NCBI GenBank assembly: GCA_963699085.1
Contig: CAVOTH010000001.1
Span: 207,677 to 271,676 of the forward strand
From: Bog-756 sp963699085
Lineage (GTDB): Bacteria; Actinomycetota; Acidimicrobiia; Acidimicrobiales; RAAP-2
Direction: 5' to 3'
Length of the DNA: 64,000 bases
This document shows positions 30,078-38,886 of the stretch, piece after piece (positions within the stretch are counted from its first letter, which is position 1; each line of letters opens with the position of its first letter). The position numbers were made by a program, and so were the translations under genes. The notes under the pieces are model-generated. The model worked only from the letters and a program-made list of their open reading frames with translations. It was not told the DNA's origin and did no database searches.

Positions 30078-30986
30078 TCAGGCCGTCCTGGGCTTGGCGG
30101 CCCACGCCTCCCTGGCGGCGGCGGCCAGCTCGGGTGAGATGGGATCCGACGACGCCATCCGATCCTCGATGGCCTGCTGGTACCCGTCGTCACCGGGGCG
30201 CAGGATCAGCAGCCGGCCGTCCTCGAACAACACGATCGGCAGGATGGTCGGTATGACTGTGACGGTCCGGGCCCATTCCAGGACCTTCTCGGTGGAGGTA
30301 TGCAGGGCCAGCTTCCCCAAGTTGTCGACCGTCGGAGGAAGCAGCTCGATCTCACCGGCCTCGAACCGGGCCAGGGCATCGTCCGGCCTGACCCAGATGG
30401 TGGCGATGGTCTCACCGTCGTCGTGGTGGGCCACCTGGCCCGGCGGGGCGGCGGTCACGAAGAATCGGGTGTCGTAACGGCGGGGGGCGAGTTCGGGGGT
30501 GATCCAGTGGCTCACGTAGTGCACGGTGTCGGCCGCCAGTGCCAGACCCTCCTCCCGGCAGACGGCAAGCAGCCCCTTGCGTCCCTCGTTGATCTCCAGC
30601 CGGTGGGCCTCGAACCTGGCCCGCTCGACGGGGTCGGTCGTGTCGAGGAGCAGCGTCCCGTCAGCTGCGTCGCGGGGTTGCGCCAACAGGATTCCGGCCT
30701 CCTCGAAGCACTCGCGCAGAGCCGCCACCCAGAAGGCGAGCCCACCGGACCCGACACCGAGCATCTCGCTGGCCCGGACGTCGTCGAGACCTCGGCACAA
30801 CTCCTCGGCGGCGGCGCCGTGATCGGCGGGGTCGACCGATCCTCCAGGAAACACGTAGGCGCCGGCCACGAACTCACTGGCCAGGTTGCGCTTCAACATG
30901 CAGACTTCCACGGCGGGGTCGCCGGCCCCGTCGACGGAGTCGCGGATGAGCATCACCGTGGCGGCATCACGGAGGGGCACGGCCAT
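30078..30986 (-). CDS. NUDIX hydrolase family protein
   Basis: 302 residues. The protein begins with LRDAATVMLIRDSVDGAG and has a NUDIX-like GGSVDPAD start and the helix ALRECFEEAGILLA. A long insertion separates these elements, as in NUDT19/RppH-unlike two-part members acting on CoA or nucleotide diphosphates. The substrate is unknown. The ATG follows TAGCCT by six bases without a ribosome site. It converges on mrp with 13 bases between the stops. Confidence 0.85.
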   Translation of the reverse strand: MAVPLRDAATVMLIRDSVDGAGDPAVEVCMLKRNLASEFVAGAYVFPGGSVDPADHGAAAEELCRGLDDVRASEMLGVGSGGLAFWVAALRECFEEAGILLAQPRDAADGTLLLDTTDPVERARFEAHRLEINEGRKGLLAVCREEGLALAADTVHYVSHWITPELAPRRYDTRFFVTAAPPGQVAHHDDGETIATIWVRPDDALARFEAGEIELLPPTVDNLGKLALHTSTEKVLEWARTVTVIPTILPIVLFEDGRLLILRPGDDGYQQAIEDRMASSDPISPELAAAAREAWAAKPRTA

Positions 30987-30992
30987 CTTCTC

Positions 30993-30998
30993 AGGCTA
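30993..30998 (-). promoter_or_regulatory. -10 hexamer TAGCCT for the NUDIX gene
   Basis: TAGCCT ends six bases before the ATG, matching the leaderless spacing seen at neighbouring genes. Confidence 0.5.
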
Positions 30999-31044
30999 CC
31001 TTCGGGGACTTGACGGCGACCGACCCGACCCGGTCGGAGTGGCG

Positions 31045-32001
31045 CTACGAGGGCCGGATCGAGGTCGTCGTGCGGTCGCCGGCACCGGGCCGGGCGTCCA
31101 CCAGGGCACTGATCACCTGCTCACCGAAGACCTCCGGCTCGGCGATCAGCCAGGCGTGGGACCCCTCGACAACCACACCTTCGATCCCGGCCGCCCGTCG
31201 CAGTTCGTCGAAGGCCGACCGGGGGACCAGGCCGTCACGGTCGGACCAGGTCACCGCCACCGGAATCCCGCGTGCCGCTATGGCCTCCACCTCGGCCACC
31301 AGGTCGGCCCGGCGGATCACCTCGCCGGTGCGGAGCATGCCCATCGGATTGCGGATCAGGTTGGGCAGGAAGCTCTCGAGCAGGGTCGGCAATACCCGCA
31401 ACGCCCGCGGCGACTGGAGCAGATCGCCTCCGAAGTGACGACCCCAGTCCCAGATCGGGCGCTGCATCATCGTGCGAACCTCGTTCGGCAACAGCGCCCA
31501 GGTCGGACTGCCGACTGCGTTGGCCAGGAGGAGCGAGGACACCCGCTCGGGTTGGTGGTGGACGAACGCCGTCGACACCCCGCCGCCGAACGAGTGTCCG
31601 GCCACCAGTGCGAGGTCACCGACTCCGACAGCATCCAGGAACTGGGCCACCCACGCTCCGTAGCCGGCGAACGAGCGCAACTCGCCCGGGAGCTCGGGCG
31701 TGCCGCCGAACCCGGGGAGCGCCGGGGCGAAAACGCGGCACCCTGCCGCAGCCATCGCCTCGATGGGCGCGGCATAGGCATTGGGACGGAGGCCCCAGCC
31801 GTGGAGAAAGAGGGCGGAAGGTCCCGACCCCACCACGCCATAGCGGATCCGGTGGCCATACACCGTCGTCGAAGTCCAGGTCAGCTTCGTCGAGGGACGC
31901 GTCCCGTGGGAGGCCGGGATCCCAAGCGTCGCGGAGTTGCCACCTGTACCCGTGGAATCCATGATGATCGGATCGAGGGGGGACGATGCCTCTGCCGGCA
32001 T
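31045..32001 (-). CDS. Alpha/beta-fold hydrolase
   Basis: 318 residues. The oxyanion region is LFLHGWGLRPNAY, the nucleophile elbow is VAGHSFGGG (Ser), the acid is probably in WSDRDGLVP (Asp), and the His is in VEGSHAWLIAEPE. The first ~45 residues are Ser/Thr-rich and not conserved, so an internal start is possible, although a TAGAGT hexamer sits six bases before the first ATG. It is divergent from the DUF929/VKOR operon. The substrate cannot be told. Confidence 0.87.
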   Translation of the reverse strand: MPAEASSPLDPIIMDSTGTGGNSATLGIPASHGTRPSTKLTWTSTTVYGHRIRYGVVGSGPSALFLHGWGLRPNAYAAPIEAMAAAGCRVFAPALPGFGGTPELPGELRSFAGYGAWVAQFLDAVGVGDLALVAGHSFGGGVSTAFVHHQPERVSSLLLANAVGSPTWALLPNEVRTMMQRPIWDWGRHFGGDLLQSPRALRVLPTLLESFLPNLIRNPMGMLRTGEVIRRADLVAEVEAIAARGIPVAVTWSDRDGLVPRSAFDELRRAAGIEGVVVEGSHAWLIAEPEVFGEQVISALVDARPGAGDRTTTSIRPS

Positions 32002-32007
32002 CGGGCC

Positions 32008-32013
32008 ACTCTA
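32008..32013 (-). promoter_or_regulatory. -10 hexamer TAGAGT for the alpha/beta hydrolase
   Basis: TAGAGT ends six bases before the ATG at 32001 with no ribosome site. It lies in the 125-base divergent region shared with the DUF929 gene. Confidence 0.5.
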
Positions 32014-32126
32014 ATGGGCAATGGCGCAGCGGCCGCCTGCGGCGCGACGGAGCACCTGAACCCCTGGGTAGCGGCGGACACGTTACGCTCCTTTCGACAT
32101 TCGCACGAAGCGAGGACCCCGCAACC

Positions 32127-33182
32127 ATGGCCGACAACGCAAAGACACCCGGAACGGGCGGCAACAAGCCCAAGCCGACCGGGTCCGGTAGCTCGCAGAG
32201 TGCCAAGGACAAGAGTCGGGCCGCGAGTCGGCCGGTGGCGGGGAAGAGCTCAGGCGGAAGCGGCAAGAAACCCCCTCCGGGCGCCAGATCCAAACCTGCC
32301 CCGCGTGGTCCGTCGGGCTCCAAGCGGGGCGTCTGGATGGCCTGGGGTGCTGTCGCTCTGGTGGTGGTCATCATCGGTGTGCTGGTCATCGTCAAATTGA
32401 CGAGCTCGAGTACCAACACGTCCTACATCGCCACCACGTCGGCCCCGGCCTCTGTGGTCCACGATGTGTCCACGATCCCCTTGTCGACGTGGAATGCGGT
32501 GGGTGTGTCCTCTCCTTCGATCCAGGTGTCCCAGCCCACGGTTCTGAAGAACCAGCCGCCGATGACCCTCGACGGCAAGACCCCGGCGATGCTCTACTAC
32601 GGGGCCGAGTACTGCCCCTTCTGTGCAGCCGAGCGGTGGGTCATGGCCGCTGCCCTCGCCCGCTTCGGTACCTGGAGCAATCTGAAGGTCACCGCTTCGT
32701 CGCTGTCGGACGTGTACGCCGGAACCCGCACGCTCAGCTTCCATGGCGCCTCGCTGGACAGCCCTTACATTGCGTTCCAGGGAGTCGAGCAGTACACCAA
32801 CATCCCGGTGGCAGCGGGCGGCTACACCAATCTGCAGAACCCGACCAAGGCGCAAGCGAAGATTCTCACCAAGTACAGCTCGTCCAAGTACCTCCCCAAC
32901 GGGAGCACTAGCGGAGGGATCTCGTTCCCGTTCGTGGACATCAACAACTCGATGCTGTTCTCGGGGGCGAGCTACGACCCGCAGGTCCTGGCCGGCCTGA
33001 GCTGGTCGGAGATCGCCGGAGGTCTGTCCGACCCGACCAACCCGGTGACCCAGGCCATCCTCACTGCGGGCAACTACATGAGCGCCGGAATCTGCCAGGC
33101 CTCCAACGGCCAGCCCGGGAGCGTCTGCCAGAGCTCGGGGGTCAAGGCTGCGGCCAAGGCCCTCGGGATCACCATCGGTTGA
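32127..33182 (+). CDS. DUF929 family membrane-anchored thioredoxin-like protein (first copy)
   Basis: 351 residues. A 70-residue Lys/Gly/Ser/Pro-rich cytosolic tail is followed by one membrane helix (VWMAWGAVALVVVIIGVLVIV) and a large extracellular domain. The domain contains the motif GAEYCPFCAAERW, a CxxC thioredoxin-type active site, and two later cysteines (GICQAS, SVCQSS). A VKOR gene follows 19 bases downstream and a second DUF929 gene after that, so oxidative folding outside the membrane is the likely role. A TACGCT hexamer about 35 bases upstream may be the -10 element. Confidence 0.85.
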   Translation: MADNAKTPGTGGNKPKPTGSGSSQSAKDKSRAASRPVAGKSSGGSGKKPPPGARSKPAPRGPSGSKRGVWMAWGAVALVVVIIGVLVIVKLTSSSTNTSYIATTSAPASVVHDVSTIPLSTWNAVGVSSPSIQVSQPTVLKNQPPMTLDGKTPAMLYYGAEYCPFCAAERWVMAAALARFGTWSNLKVTASSLSDVYAGTRTLSFHGASLDSPYIAFQGVEQYTNIPVAAGGYTNLQNPTKAQAKILTKYSSSKYLPNGSTSGGISFPFVDINNSMLFSGASYDPQVLAGLSWSEIAGGLSDPTNPVTQAILTAGNYMSAGICQASNGQPGSVCQSSGVKAAAKALGITIG

Positions 33183-33201
33183 TCAGGGGACGAGCGCAAC
33201 C

Positions 33202-33663
33202 GTGCCCACTCTGCGGTGGCAGCCCATCGTCACCCTCCTGCTCAGCGTCTACGGGGTCGGCGTATCGATCTACCTGACGATCACCCACTTCGACAAAGCG
33301 GCACTGTCGTGTCCCGCCAGCGGCGGCTTCATCAACTGTGCGCAGGTCACCACCAGCCCCCAGTCGGAGATCCTGGGTATCCCCGTCGCCATGCTGGGGC
33401 TGTTCTTCTTCGTCCCCATGCTGGTCCTGTGCCTGCCCGTGGCGTGGCGGTCCGCCAACCGCCTCGTCCACTGGGCCCGTCTGGTGCTCTCGGCAACCGG
33501 AGTGGGGATGATCGTCTACCTGATCATCGCCGAACTGTTCATCATCAAGGCGATCTGCATCTGGTGCACGACGGTGCACATCACCACGCTCGCCCTGTTC
33601 ATCATCATCGCCACGGCGTCCCCGATCGTCCTCGCCCCGGACTACGGACTACGACTACGATAG
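33202..33663 (+). CDS. Vitamin K epoxide reductase (VKOR) family quinone-linked thiol oxidoreductase
   Basis: A 153-residue four-helix membrane protein. The loop cysteines are CPASGGFINCAQV and the active-site pair is CIWC in IIKAICIWCTTVHITTLAL, with the usual Ser/Thr near the redox centre. Bacterial VKOR passes electrons from a partner thioredoxin-like protein to quinone, replacing DsbB. No fused thioredoxin domain is present, so the flanking DUF929 proteins with CPFC motifs are natural partners. The GTG start was chosen as the first in-frame start before helix 1. Confidence 0.9.
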   Translation: MPTLRWQPIVTLLLSVYGVGVSIYLTITHFDKAALSCPASGGFINCAQVTTSPQSEILGIPVAMLGLFFFVPMLVLCLPVAWRSANRLVHWARLVLSATGVGMIVYLIIAELFIIKAICIWCTTVHITTLALFIIIATASPIVLAPDYGLRLR

Positions 33664-33737
33664 CGACGAGTGTCGACTTCGAGGACGCCCCGGCCGCGGA
33701 CGGGCCCGCGTCCTGAGTCCCGCCGGCCGGCGGGTAC

Positions 33738-34646
33738 ATGAGCGACGGCGGGCGGAGCCGTTCCGCCGTCCTGGCCTGGAGCGCGGTGGTCGCCATCATC
33801 CTCGGAGTCGTGGGACTGGTCACCTACGCACTGACCCACGACTCGTCCCCGGCCACGTTCACCCAGACCGCCCTCACCTCGCCGGCCGTCCTCTCCGACC
33901 TCTCGACCGTCCCCGGGGCCACCTTCGACGAAGTCGGGGTGACCGTGCCCGGTACCGAACTCACATCTCCCCAGGTCCTCACCGGTCAGCCACTACTGAC
34001 CTCCGGCGGAAAGCCCGAGGTGCTCGTCGTCGGGGCCGAGTACTGCCCGTTCTGCGCCGCCGAGCGGTGGCCGCTGGTCGTCGCCCTCGCCCGCTTCGGG
34101 CGATTCACCGTGCTGCACGATGCCACTTCGGCGTCCCAGTCGGTCTTTCCCGACACACCGACGTTCAGTTTCGCCAGCGCCCGATATTCCAGTCCCTATC
34201 TCACCTTTACCGGGGTCGAGCTCTACTCCGACCAGATCGGGCCGGACGGGACGTTCATCCGTATCGCCGAGCTGACCCCGTCCCAGTCCGCTCTGGTGGC
34301 CCGCTACGGCACCCCTGGAGGTAGCACGACGAGCGGCACCGCACCGTTCGTCGACATAGCCGGCCGGATGGTGACCTCGACCGCCGCCTTCAGCCCCGCC
34401 CTACTTGCGGGGCAGTCCCAGACACAGATCGCCGGCGAGGTCGCCGACCCGACGCCGACCACCCACGTGTCGACCACGACCCAAGCGCCGCCGACCGGGC
34501 AGGCGATCGACGCCGCAGCCAATCAGTTGACCGCCGGCATGTGCGCCGCCACCGGTCAGCGGCCGGCGGTGGTGTGCAGATCGAAGGGCGTACGCGCCGC
34601 AGACCTGTCCCTCGGCCTGCCGGTACCCCCCGCACCGGCGGGCTGA
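33738..34646 (+). CDS. DUF929 family membrane-anchored thioredoxin-like protein (second copy)
   Basis: 302 residues, shorter at the N-terminus than the first copy: one membrane helix (AVLAWSAVVAIILGVVGLVTYA) then an extracellular domain with GAEYCPFCAAERW. Two further cysteines near the C-terminus (GMCAATG, VVCRSKG) match the first copy and may form a second disulfide. The linker near residue 240 is Thr/Pro-rich. Both copies flank the VKOR gene in one direction, suggesting an oxidase/isomerase division of labour, which is inference. Confidence 0.85.
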   Translation: MSDGGRSRSAVLAWSAVVAIILGVVGLVTYALTHDSSPATFTQTALTSPAVLSDLSTVPGATFDEVGVTVPGTELTSPQVLTGQPLLTSGGKPEVLVVGAEYCPFCAAERWPLVVALARFGRFTVLHDATSASQSVFPDTPTFSFASARYSSPYLTFTGVELYSDQIGPDGTFIRIAELTPSQSALVARYGTPGGSTTSGTAPFVDIAGRMVTSTAAFSPALLAGQSQTQIAGEVADPTPTTHVSTTTQAPPTGQAIDAAANQLTAGMCAATGQRPAVVCRSKGVRAADLSLGLPVPPAPAG

Positions 34647-34675
34647 GCCGACCCGACACCCCGGTTCACGCAGGA

Positions 34676-34933
34676 TCAGCCGACCCGGCGCTCCGCGTGT
34701 TGCCGTCGCTCCATCTCGTTCAGCCCACCCCAGATTCCGTGTGGCTCGCGAATGCGCACCGCATACTCGAGGCATTCGATCCGAACCGCGCAGGTCTTGC
34801 AGATCGCCTTGGCCCGGTCCTCGCGCTGCAGCTTCTCCTCCTTGCGCTCGGCGTGGGCCGGAGGAAAGAAGATTTCCGCCTGAGGCCCACGGCACGCCGC
34901 TTTCAGTTGCCATGAATCCGTCAACTGCTCCAC
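34676..34933 (-). CDS. WhiB family iron-sulfur transcription factor (WhiB1-like)
   Basis: 85 residues. The four [4Fe-4S] ligands are C14, C45, C48 and C54 (KAACRGP, ICKTCAVRIEC), followed by the GIWGGLNEMERR turn and a basic C-terminus. Order and length resemble WhiB1. WhiB proteins bind the principal sigma factor and respond to NO or oxygen. The GTG start has a GGGGGAG site. It is divergent from two ArsA-like ATPase genes, a conserved actinobacterial neighbourhood. Confidence 0.93.
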   Translation of the reverse strand: MEQLTDSWQLKAACRGPQAEIFFPPAHAERKEEKLQREDRAKAICKTCAVRIECLEYAVRIREPHGIWGGLNEMERRQHAERRVG

Positions 34934-35136
34934 TCCCCGACTCCCCCTTCGGTGTGATCTGATGTGTGGGAACGTACTCGCCGACCCCAGGGGAAACAAG
35001 GGGTCGATTCGGGATTCTGGCCAATTTCGCGCCCATTCGCGCCGAGCGTGACGATGTCGCGCACGCAAGCGACGTGTACGGGACCGTATCCGGCCGGAGC
35101 AGCGGATCCAGGGACGGACACTACGCTCGGGACGTC

Positions 35137-36156
35137 ATGGACATCCGCTCCTTCTGCACCCAGAGCCGGGTCGTGATCGTGGCCGGCAAGGGCGGTGTCG
35201 GCAAGACCACCATGGTCGCCGCCCTGGCCAAAGTGGCCGCCGGTGCGGGGCTGTCTGTCCTGGTGATCGAACTGGAGGGCCGCAACGGTGTGTCGGCCGC
35301 GTTCGGAGGGATCGGCGGCCTCGACTACGCCGGCCAGGTGCTACACGCCGCCGGGGCGACCGACCTCGGTGACGGTCCCGTAGACGAGTCGGCGAGGATC
35401 CCGCCGGGCACGGTCCACGCCCGGACGATCACCCCGGACGATGCGCTGATCGAGTACCTCGATGACCACGGGATGAAGCGGTTTTCGAAGCGATTGATGT
35501 CGTCAGGTGTCATCGACATCGTCGCCGGTGCCATCCCCGGCATCCGGGACATCCTGGTGCTCGGCAAGATCAAGCAGATCGAGCAGGGGCGGGTGGCCGA
35601 CCTGGTGCTGGTGGATGCGCCGGCAACCGGCCACACCATGACCTTCCTCTCGTCGGCCGGCGGTCTCCTGGACGCCGCACGGGGGGGACCGATCCGGGCC
35701 CAGGCCGCCGACGTCGTGGCCCTGCTGTCGGACCCCAGCCGCTGCCAGGTCACCCTGGTCACTCTGCCTGAGGAGATGCCGGTCAACGAGGTGGTGGAGG
35801 CGGCCTACCAGTTGGAGGACAGGGTCGGCATCGCCCTCGGACCTGTCATCGTCAACGCCGCCTATCCACCGGTGCCGGCCCTGGAGGTAGCGGCCGCCGA
35901 CACCGTCGAGGCAGCGGGGGCGGCAATCGACGCGGTGGACGTGGCCGCCCTCGAACAGGCACGGGTGTTCCGCCAGCGGCGCCACGAACTTCAGGAGGAG
36001 CAGGTCCGGCGACTCGCCGATGAGCTCCCCCTGCCGCAGCTGCGGGTGCCATACCTGTTTACCGACGCCATCGGTCCTCTCGAGTTGGACACGCTCAGCC
36101 GAGCGCTGGCCACCGGTATCGAGGCCCTCCACGACCCGGCCGAAGTGTCCCGGTGA
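35137..36156 (+). CDS. ArsA/GET3-like ATPase (first of pair)
   Basis: 339 residues. Deviant Walker A GKGGVGKTT is near residue 18; the switch region ADLVLVDAPATGHTM and the C-terminal PYLFTDAIG match actinobacterial ArsA-family proteins found next to WhiB. No arsenite-binding cysteines are evident, so arsenic resistance is unlikely. Eukaryotic relatives (GET3) chaperone tail-anchored proteins; the actinobacterial role is unknown to me. The ATG follows a TACGCT hexamer by nine bases. Confidence 0.88.
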   Translation: MDIRSFCTQSRVVIVAGKGGVGKTTMVAALAKVAAGAGLSVLVIELEGRNGVSAAFGGIGGLDYAGQVLHAAGATDLGDGPVDESARIPPGTVHARTITPDDALIEYLDDHGMKRFSKRLMSSGVIDIVAGAIPGIRDILVLGKIKQIEQGRVADLVLVDAPATGHTMTFLSSAGGLLDAARGGPIRAQAADVVALLSDPSRCQVTLVTLPEEMPVNEVVEAAYQLEDRVGIALGPVIVNAAYPPVPALEVAAADTVEAAGAAIDAVDVAALEQARVFRQRRHELQEEQVRRLADELPLPQLRVPYLFTDAIGPLELDTLSRALATGIEALHDPAEVSR

Positions 36157-36183
36157 CCGGCATCGCCGACGAACGGAGTCCGG

Positions 36184-37302
36184 ATGGTGGCGCGGCCACG
36201 ATTACCGAGGTCGTCCGCGAACCGGTCGATCGTGATCTGCTGTGGCTCGGGCGGGGTGGGCAAGACGACGACGTCGGCGGCCATCGCTCTCCAGGCGGCC
36301 CGGCTCGGACGCACCGCCTGTGTCGTCACCATCGACCCCGCCCGCCGCCTCGCCAACGCGCTCGGGGTCGATGAGCTCTCCAACCGGCCGACACGGATCG
36401 AGGGAGACTGGCCGGGGGAGCTTCACGCCCTGATGCTCGACCCCAAGGGGACGTTCGACGATCTGATCACCCGCTACTCCGACTCCGAGGCCCAGGCCGA
36501 GGACATCCGGGTCAACCGGATCTACCGGAACCTCACCGGGACGCTGTCGGGCACCCAGGAATACATGGCCATGGAGAAACTGTACGAACTGGTGGAGGAG
36601 GGTGGCTTCGACCTGGTCGTGGTCGACACCCCCCCGTCGCGCAACGCCCTCGACTTCCTCGACGCGCCGAGGCGGCTCACCCAGTTCCTGGAGAACCGGA
36701 TCTTCCAGGCGCTCATGGCGCCGACCCGGGTGGGCCTCCGGTTCATGGGGGTCGCGGCCAGTGCCTTCCTGCGCACGATCGCCAAGGTGGCCGGCGCCGA
36801 CATCGTCCACGACGCCGTCGCCTTCTTCCAAGCGTTCGAGGGGATGGAGGAGGGATTCCGGATCAGGGCCGCTCGGGTGCGCGAACTGCTCGTCCAGCCG
36901 GGGACCGCATTCGTTCTTGTCGCCTCGCCCCGACCCGACTCGGTGGAGGAAGCGGTCCACTTTGCCGGCAAGCTGGTCGAATCGAAGATGTCGGCCACCG
37001 CGCTGATAGTCAACCGGGTGCAGCCCCGGTTCACCTCGGACGACCGACTCGACGAGCTCACAACCTGGGGGGATGCCGATCGGCGCCGTCCCGACAGGGC
37101 CACGACCGCACTCGCCTCCCTGGTGGACAACCTCACCGGATACACGCTCGCCTCCGACCGCGAGGAGGCGACCTACGCCGGCTTGGTGGCCGAGGTGGAT
37201 CCCGCCCCGGTCTACCGAATTCCCCTGCTCAACACCGACGTCCATGACCTGGCCGGACTGGCAATTGTCGCCGACCTGCTCTTCGGCCAGGACGGTCCGT
37301 GA
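36184..37302 (+). CDS. ArsA/GET3-like ATPase (second of pair)
   Basis: 372 residues. Walker A CCGSGGVGKTTT is near residue 20; the conserved TIDPARRLANALG and FDLVVVDTPPSRNALDFLDAP segments are present, and the C-terminus reads YRIPLLNTDVHDLAGL. It probably forms a heterodimer with the first ATPase. The ATG has a CGGAG site and follows the previous stop by 27 bases. A GTG at 36153 overlapping that stop by GTGA opens another frame (TITEVVREPVDRD) that would join only through a frameshift, so the true N-terminus is uncertain. Confidence 0.87.
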   Translation: MVARPRLPRSSANRSIVICCGSGGVGKTTTSAAIALQAARLGRTACVVTIDPARRLANALGVDELSNRPTRIEGDWPGELHALMLDPKGTFDDLITRYSDSEAQAEDIRVNRIYRNLTGTLSGTQEYMAMEKLYELVEEGGFDLVVVDTPPSRNALDFLDAPRRLTQFLENRIFQALMAPTRVGLRFMGVAASAFLRTIAKVAGADIVHDAVAFFQAFEGMEEGFRIRAARVRELLVQPGTAFVLVASPRPDSVEEAVHFAGKLVESKMSATALIVNRVQPRFTSDDRLDELTTWGDADRRRPDRATTALASLVDNLTGYTLASDREEATYAGLVAEVDPAPVYRIPLLNTDVHDLAGLAIVADLLFGQDGP

Positions 37303-37367
37303 CGGAACGGCCGTCTCCGAATGGGCGAACTGGCGGACTCACCTTGGGTCACCCGGTCCCGGGGCGC

Positions 37368-37373
37368 TAACCT
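37368..37373 (+). promoter_or_regulatory. -10 hexamer TAACCT for the receiver-domain gene
   Basis: TAACCT ends seven bases before the GTG at 37381 and there is no ribosome site. Confidence 0.5.
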
Positions 37374-37380
37374 CTGCGGC

Positions 37381-37815
37381 GTGCCGACCATCCTCGTGGC
37401 CAGTGATGCACCTACGGTGCGGGCCGAGATCGCGGCCACGGCCGGGAACCCCGATACGACCATCGTCGAGGCGCGCTCGGGACCCGAGGTCATGGCGTTG
37501 GTGGCCGAATCGATGCCCGATCTGGTGGTCGTCGATATGCAGATGGGCAACATGGGAGGGATGGCCACCACTCTCGAACTCCATCTCGAGGCTTCGTACG
37601 ACAAGCTCGAGCACGTGCCCGTCCTGATGCTCCTCGACCGACGGCCGGATGTCTTCCTCGCCCGCAGGTCCGGCGCCGAGGGCTGGCTGGTGAAGCCCCT
37701 CGACCCGATCAGACTGCGACGGGCGGTGACCGCCCTGCTTGCCGGGGGCACCTACTACGACGAGTCCTACGCACCGCTGTCGGTGGTGGCTGCACCTCTC
37801 GCCTCCGGCGCCTGA
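37381..37815 (+). CDS. Stand-alone response-regulator receiver domain protein
   Basis: 144 residues with a CheY-like fold: TILVASDAPTVRAEI at strand 1, phospho-acceptor Asp in LVVVDMQMGNMGG, Leu-rich VPVLMLLDRR in place of the usual Thr strand, and the conserved Lys in GWLVKPLDPIRLRRAV. No output domain follows. The sensor kinase is not in the window. The GTG was chosen because it starts the first strand and sits seven bases after TAACCT. Confidence 0.82.
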   Translation: MPTILVASDAPTVRAEIAATAGNPDTTIVEARSGPEVMALVAESMPDLVVVDMQMGNMGGMATTLELHLEASYDKLEHVPVLMLLDRRPDVFLARRSGAEGWLVKPLDPIRLRRAVTALLAGGTYYDESYAPLSVVAAPLASGA

Positions 37816-37847
37816 CCGTCCCACCCACTACAGACCGGGTCACCGCG

Positions 37848-38768
37848 TTGTCCGTGTTCCGTCGCCACGAAGACCAGCCGGAGGGAGCCCCGGGCCGCCG
37901 GTCGCGGCGGCGCGATCCTGCCCAGTCGACGGCGAGTCCCGAGGCGCAGGGCCTGCCGGTCGACGGTGGAGCTGACGCCCAGGAGCAGTTCATCATCGAC
38001 GCCCTCCATGACCTTCGGGACACGGTGGTCCGTGAAGTCATGACCCCTCGGGTCGATGTCGTCGCGCTCACCATTCCGCTGACGGTCGAAGGGGTCTCGC
38101 GGGCGGTGCGCGAGTCGGGGCACAGCTGCTTTCCGGTGTGCGGCGAAAGTCTCGATGACCTGATCGGGGTGCTCTTCGTCAACGATCTGTTCCGGGCCGG
38201 TTGGACGGTCGCCTCCACGGACGAGGGAGGGAGCTCTCCCGATCCCATCGATATCTCGAGGCGGCTCCGCCAGCCATTCCTGGTGCCGGAGTCGCGGCTG
38301 GTCCTCGACGTGCTGGCCGAGATGCGGCGTCAGCGCCGGGCGTTTGCGGTCGTGGTCGACGAGCACGGTGGCGTCGAGGGCGTCATCACGGTCAAGGACC
38401 TGTTGGGGGCCCTGGTGGGTGACCTGCCCGACGAGTTCGATCCCGACGAGGAGCCCGAGGTCGTGCGGGTCGACGGGAGACGCTGGCTCGTCGACGGGCG
38501 GACCAGCGTCGACGACCTGACCGACCAACTGGGTATCGACCTGCCCGAAGGGGAGTACGTGACCCTCGGCGGCTACCTGTTCGACGCTTTCGGGCACATT
38601 CCAGAGGAGGGCGAGACCCACGATCTGGGTGGGTGGCAACTCCGGGTGTCCGAGATGGACAAGCGGCGCATCGCCAAGGTCGTCATCCGGCGCACCGCCG
38701 AAGCACTCTTCGGGCCCGAAGGTGCCGTTGGTGACGATCGGGGGAACGACGGCACCGCCGTCGGGTAG
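37848..38768 (+). CDS. CorC/HlyC-like protein: CBS pair plus transporter-associated domain
   Basis: About 306 residues without a DUF21 membrane domain. The two CBS motifs begin VREVMTPRVDVVAL and QPFLVPESRLVLDVLAEM, the second containing VVDEHGGVEGVITVKDLLGALVG. The CorC_HlyC domain (RVDGRRWLVDGRTSVDDLTDQLG) follows. Such proteins act with Mg2+/Co2+ efflux systems or as Era-neighbour ribosome factors in other bacteria. A start at the TTG (37848) or GTG (37854) cannot be distinguished. Confidence 0.88.
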   Translation: MSVFRRHEDQPEGAPGRRSRRRDPAQSTASPEAQGLPVDGGADAQEQFIIDALHDLRDTVVREVMTPRVDVVALTIPLTVEGVSRAVRESGHSCFPVCGESLDDLIGVLFVNDLFRAGWTVASTDEGGSSPDPIDISRRLRQPFLVPESRLVLDVLAEMRRQRRAFAVVVDEHGGVEGVITVKDLLGALVGDLPDEFDPDEEPEVVRVDGRRWLVDGRTSVDDLTDQLGIDLPEGEYVTLGGYLFDAFGHIPEEGETHDLGGWQLRVSEMDKRRIAKVVIRRTAEALFGPEGAVGDDRGNDGTAVG

Positions 38769-38812
38769 AGTTTCCAGGTTCACCGGGAGTGGTCGCCACC
38801 TCTTTCGATGTA

Positions 38813-38886
38813 CGGGCTGTGGCGCAGTTTGGTAGCGCGCTGCGTTCGGGACGCAGAGGTCCTCGGTTCAAATCCGGGCAGCCCGA
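38813..38886 (+). tRNA. tRNA-Pro(CGG), integration target
   Basis: Acceptor CGGGCTG/CAGCCCG, D arm with GCGCAGTTTGGTAGCGC, anticodon stem CTGCG/CGCAG with loop TTCGGGA (anticodon CGG), and T loop TTCAAAT. CCA is encoded at 38887-38889. Its 3' half reappears inverted at 42657-42703, marking it as an element attachment site. Confidence 0.95.
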
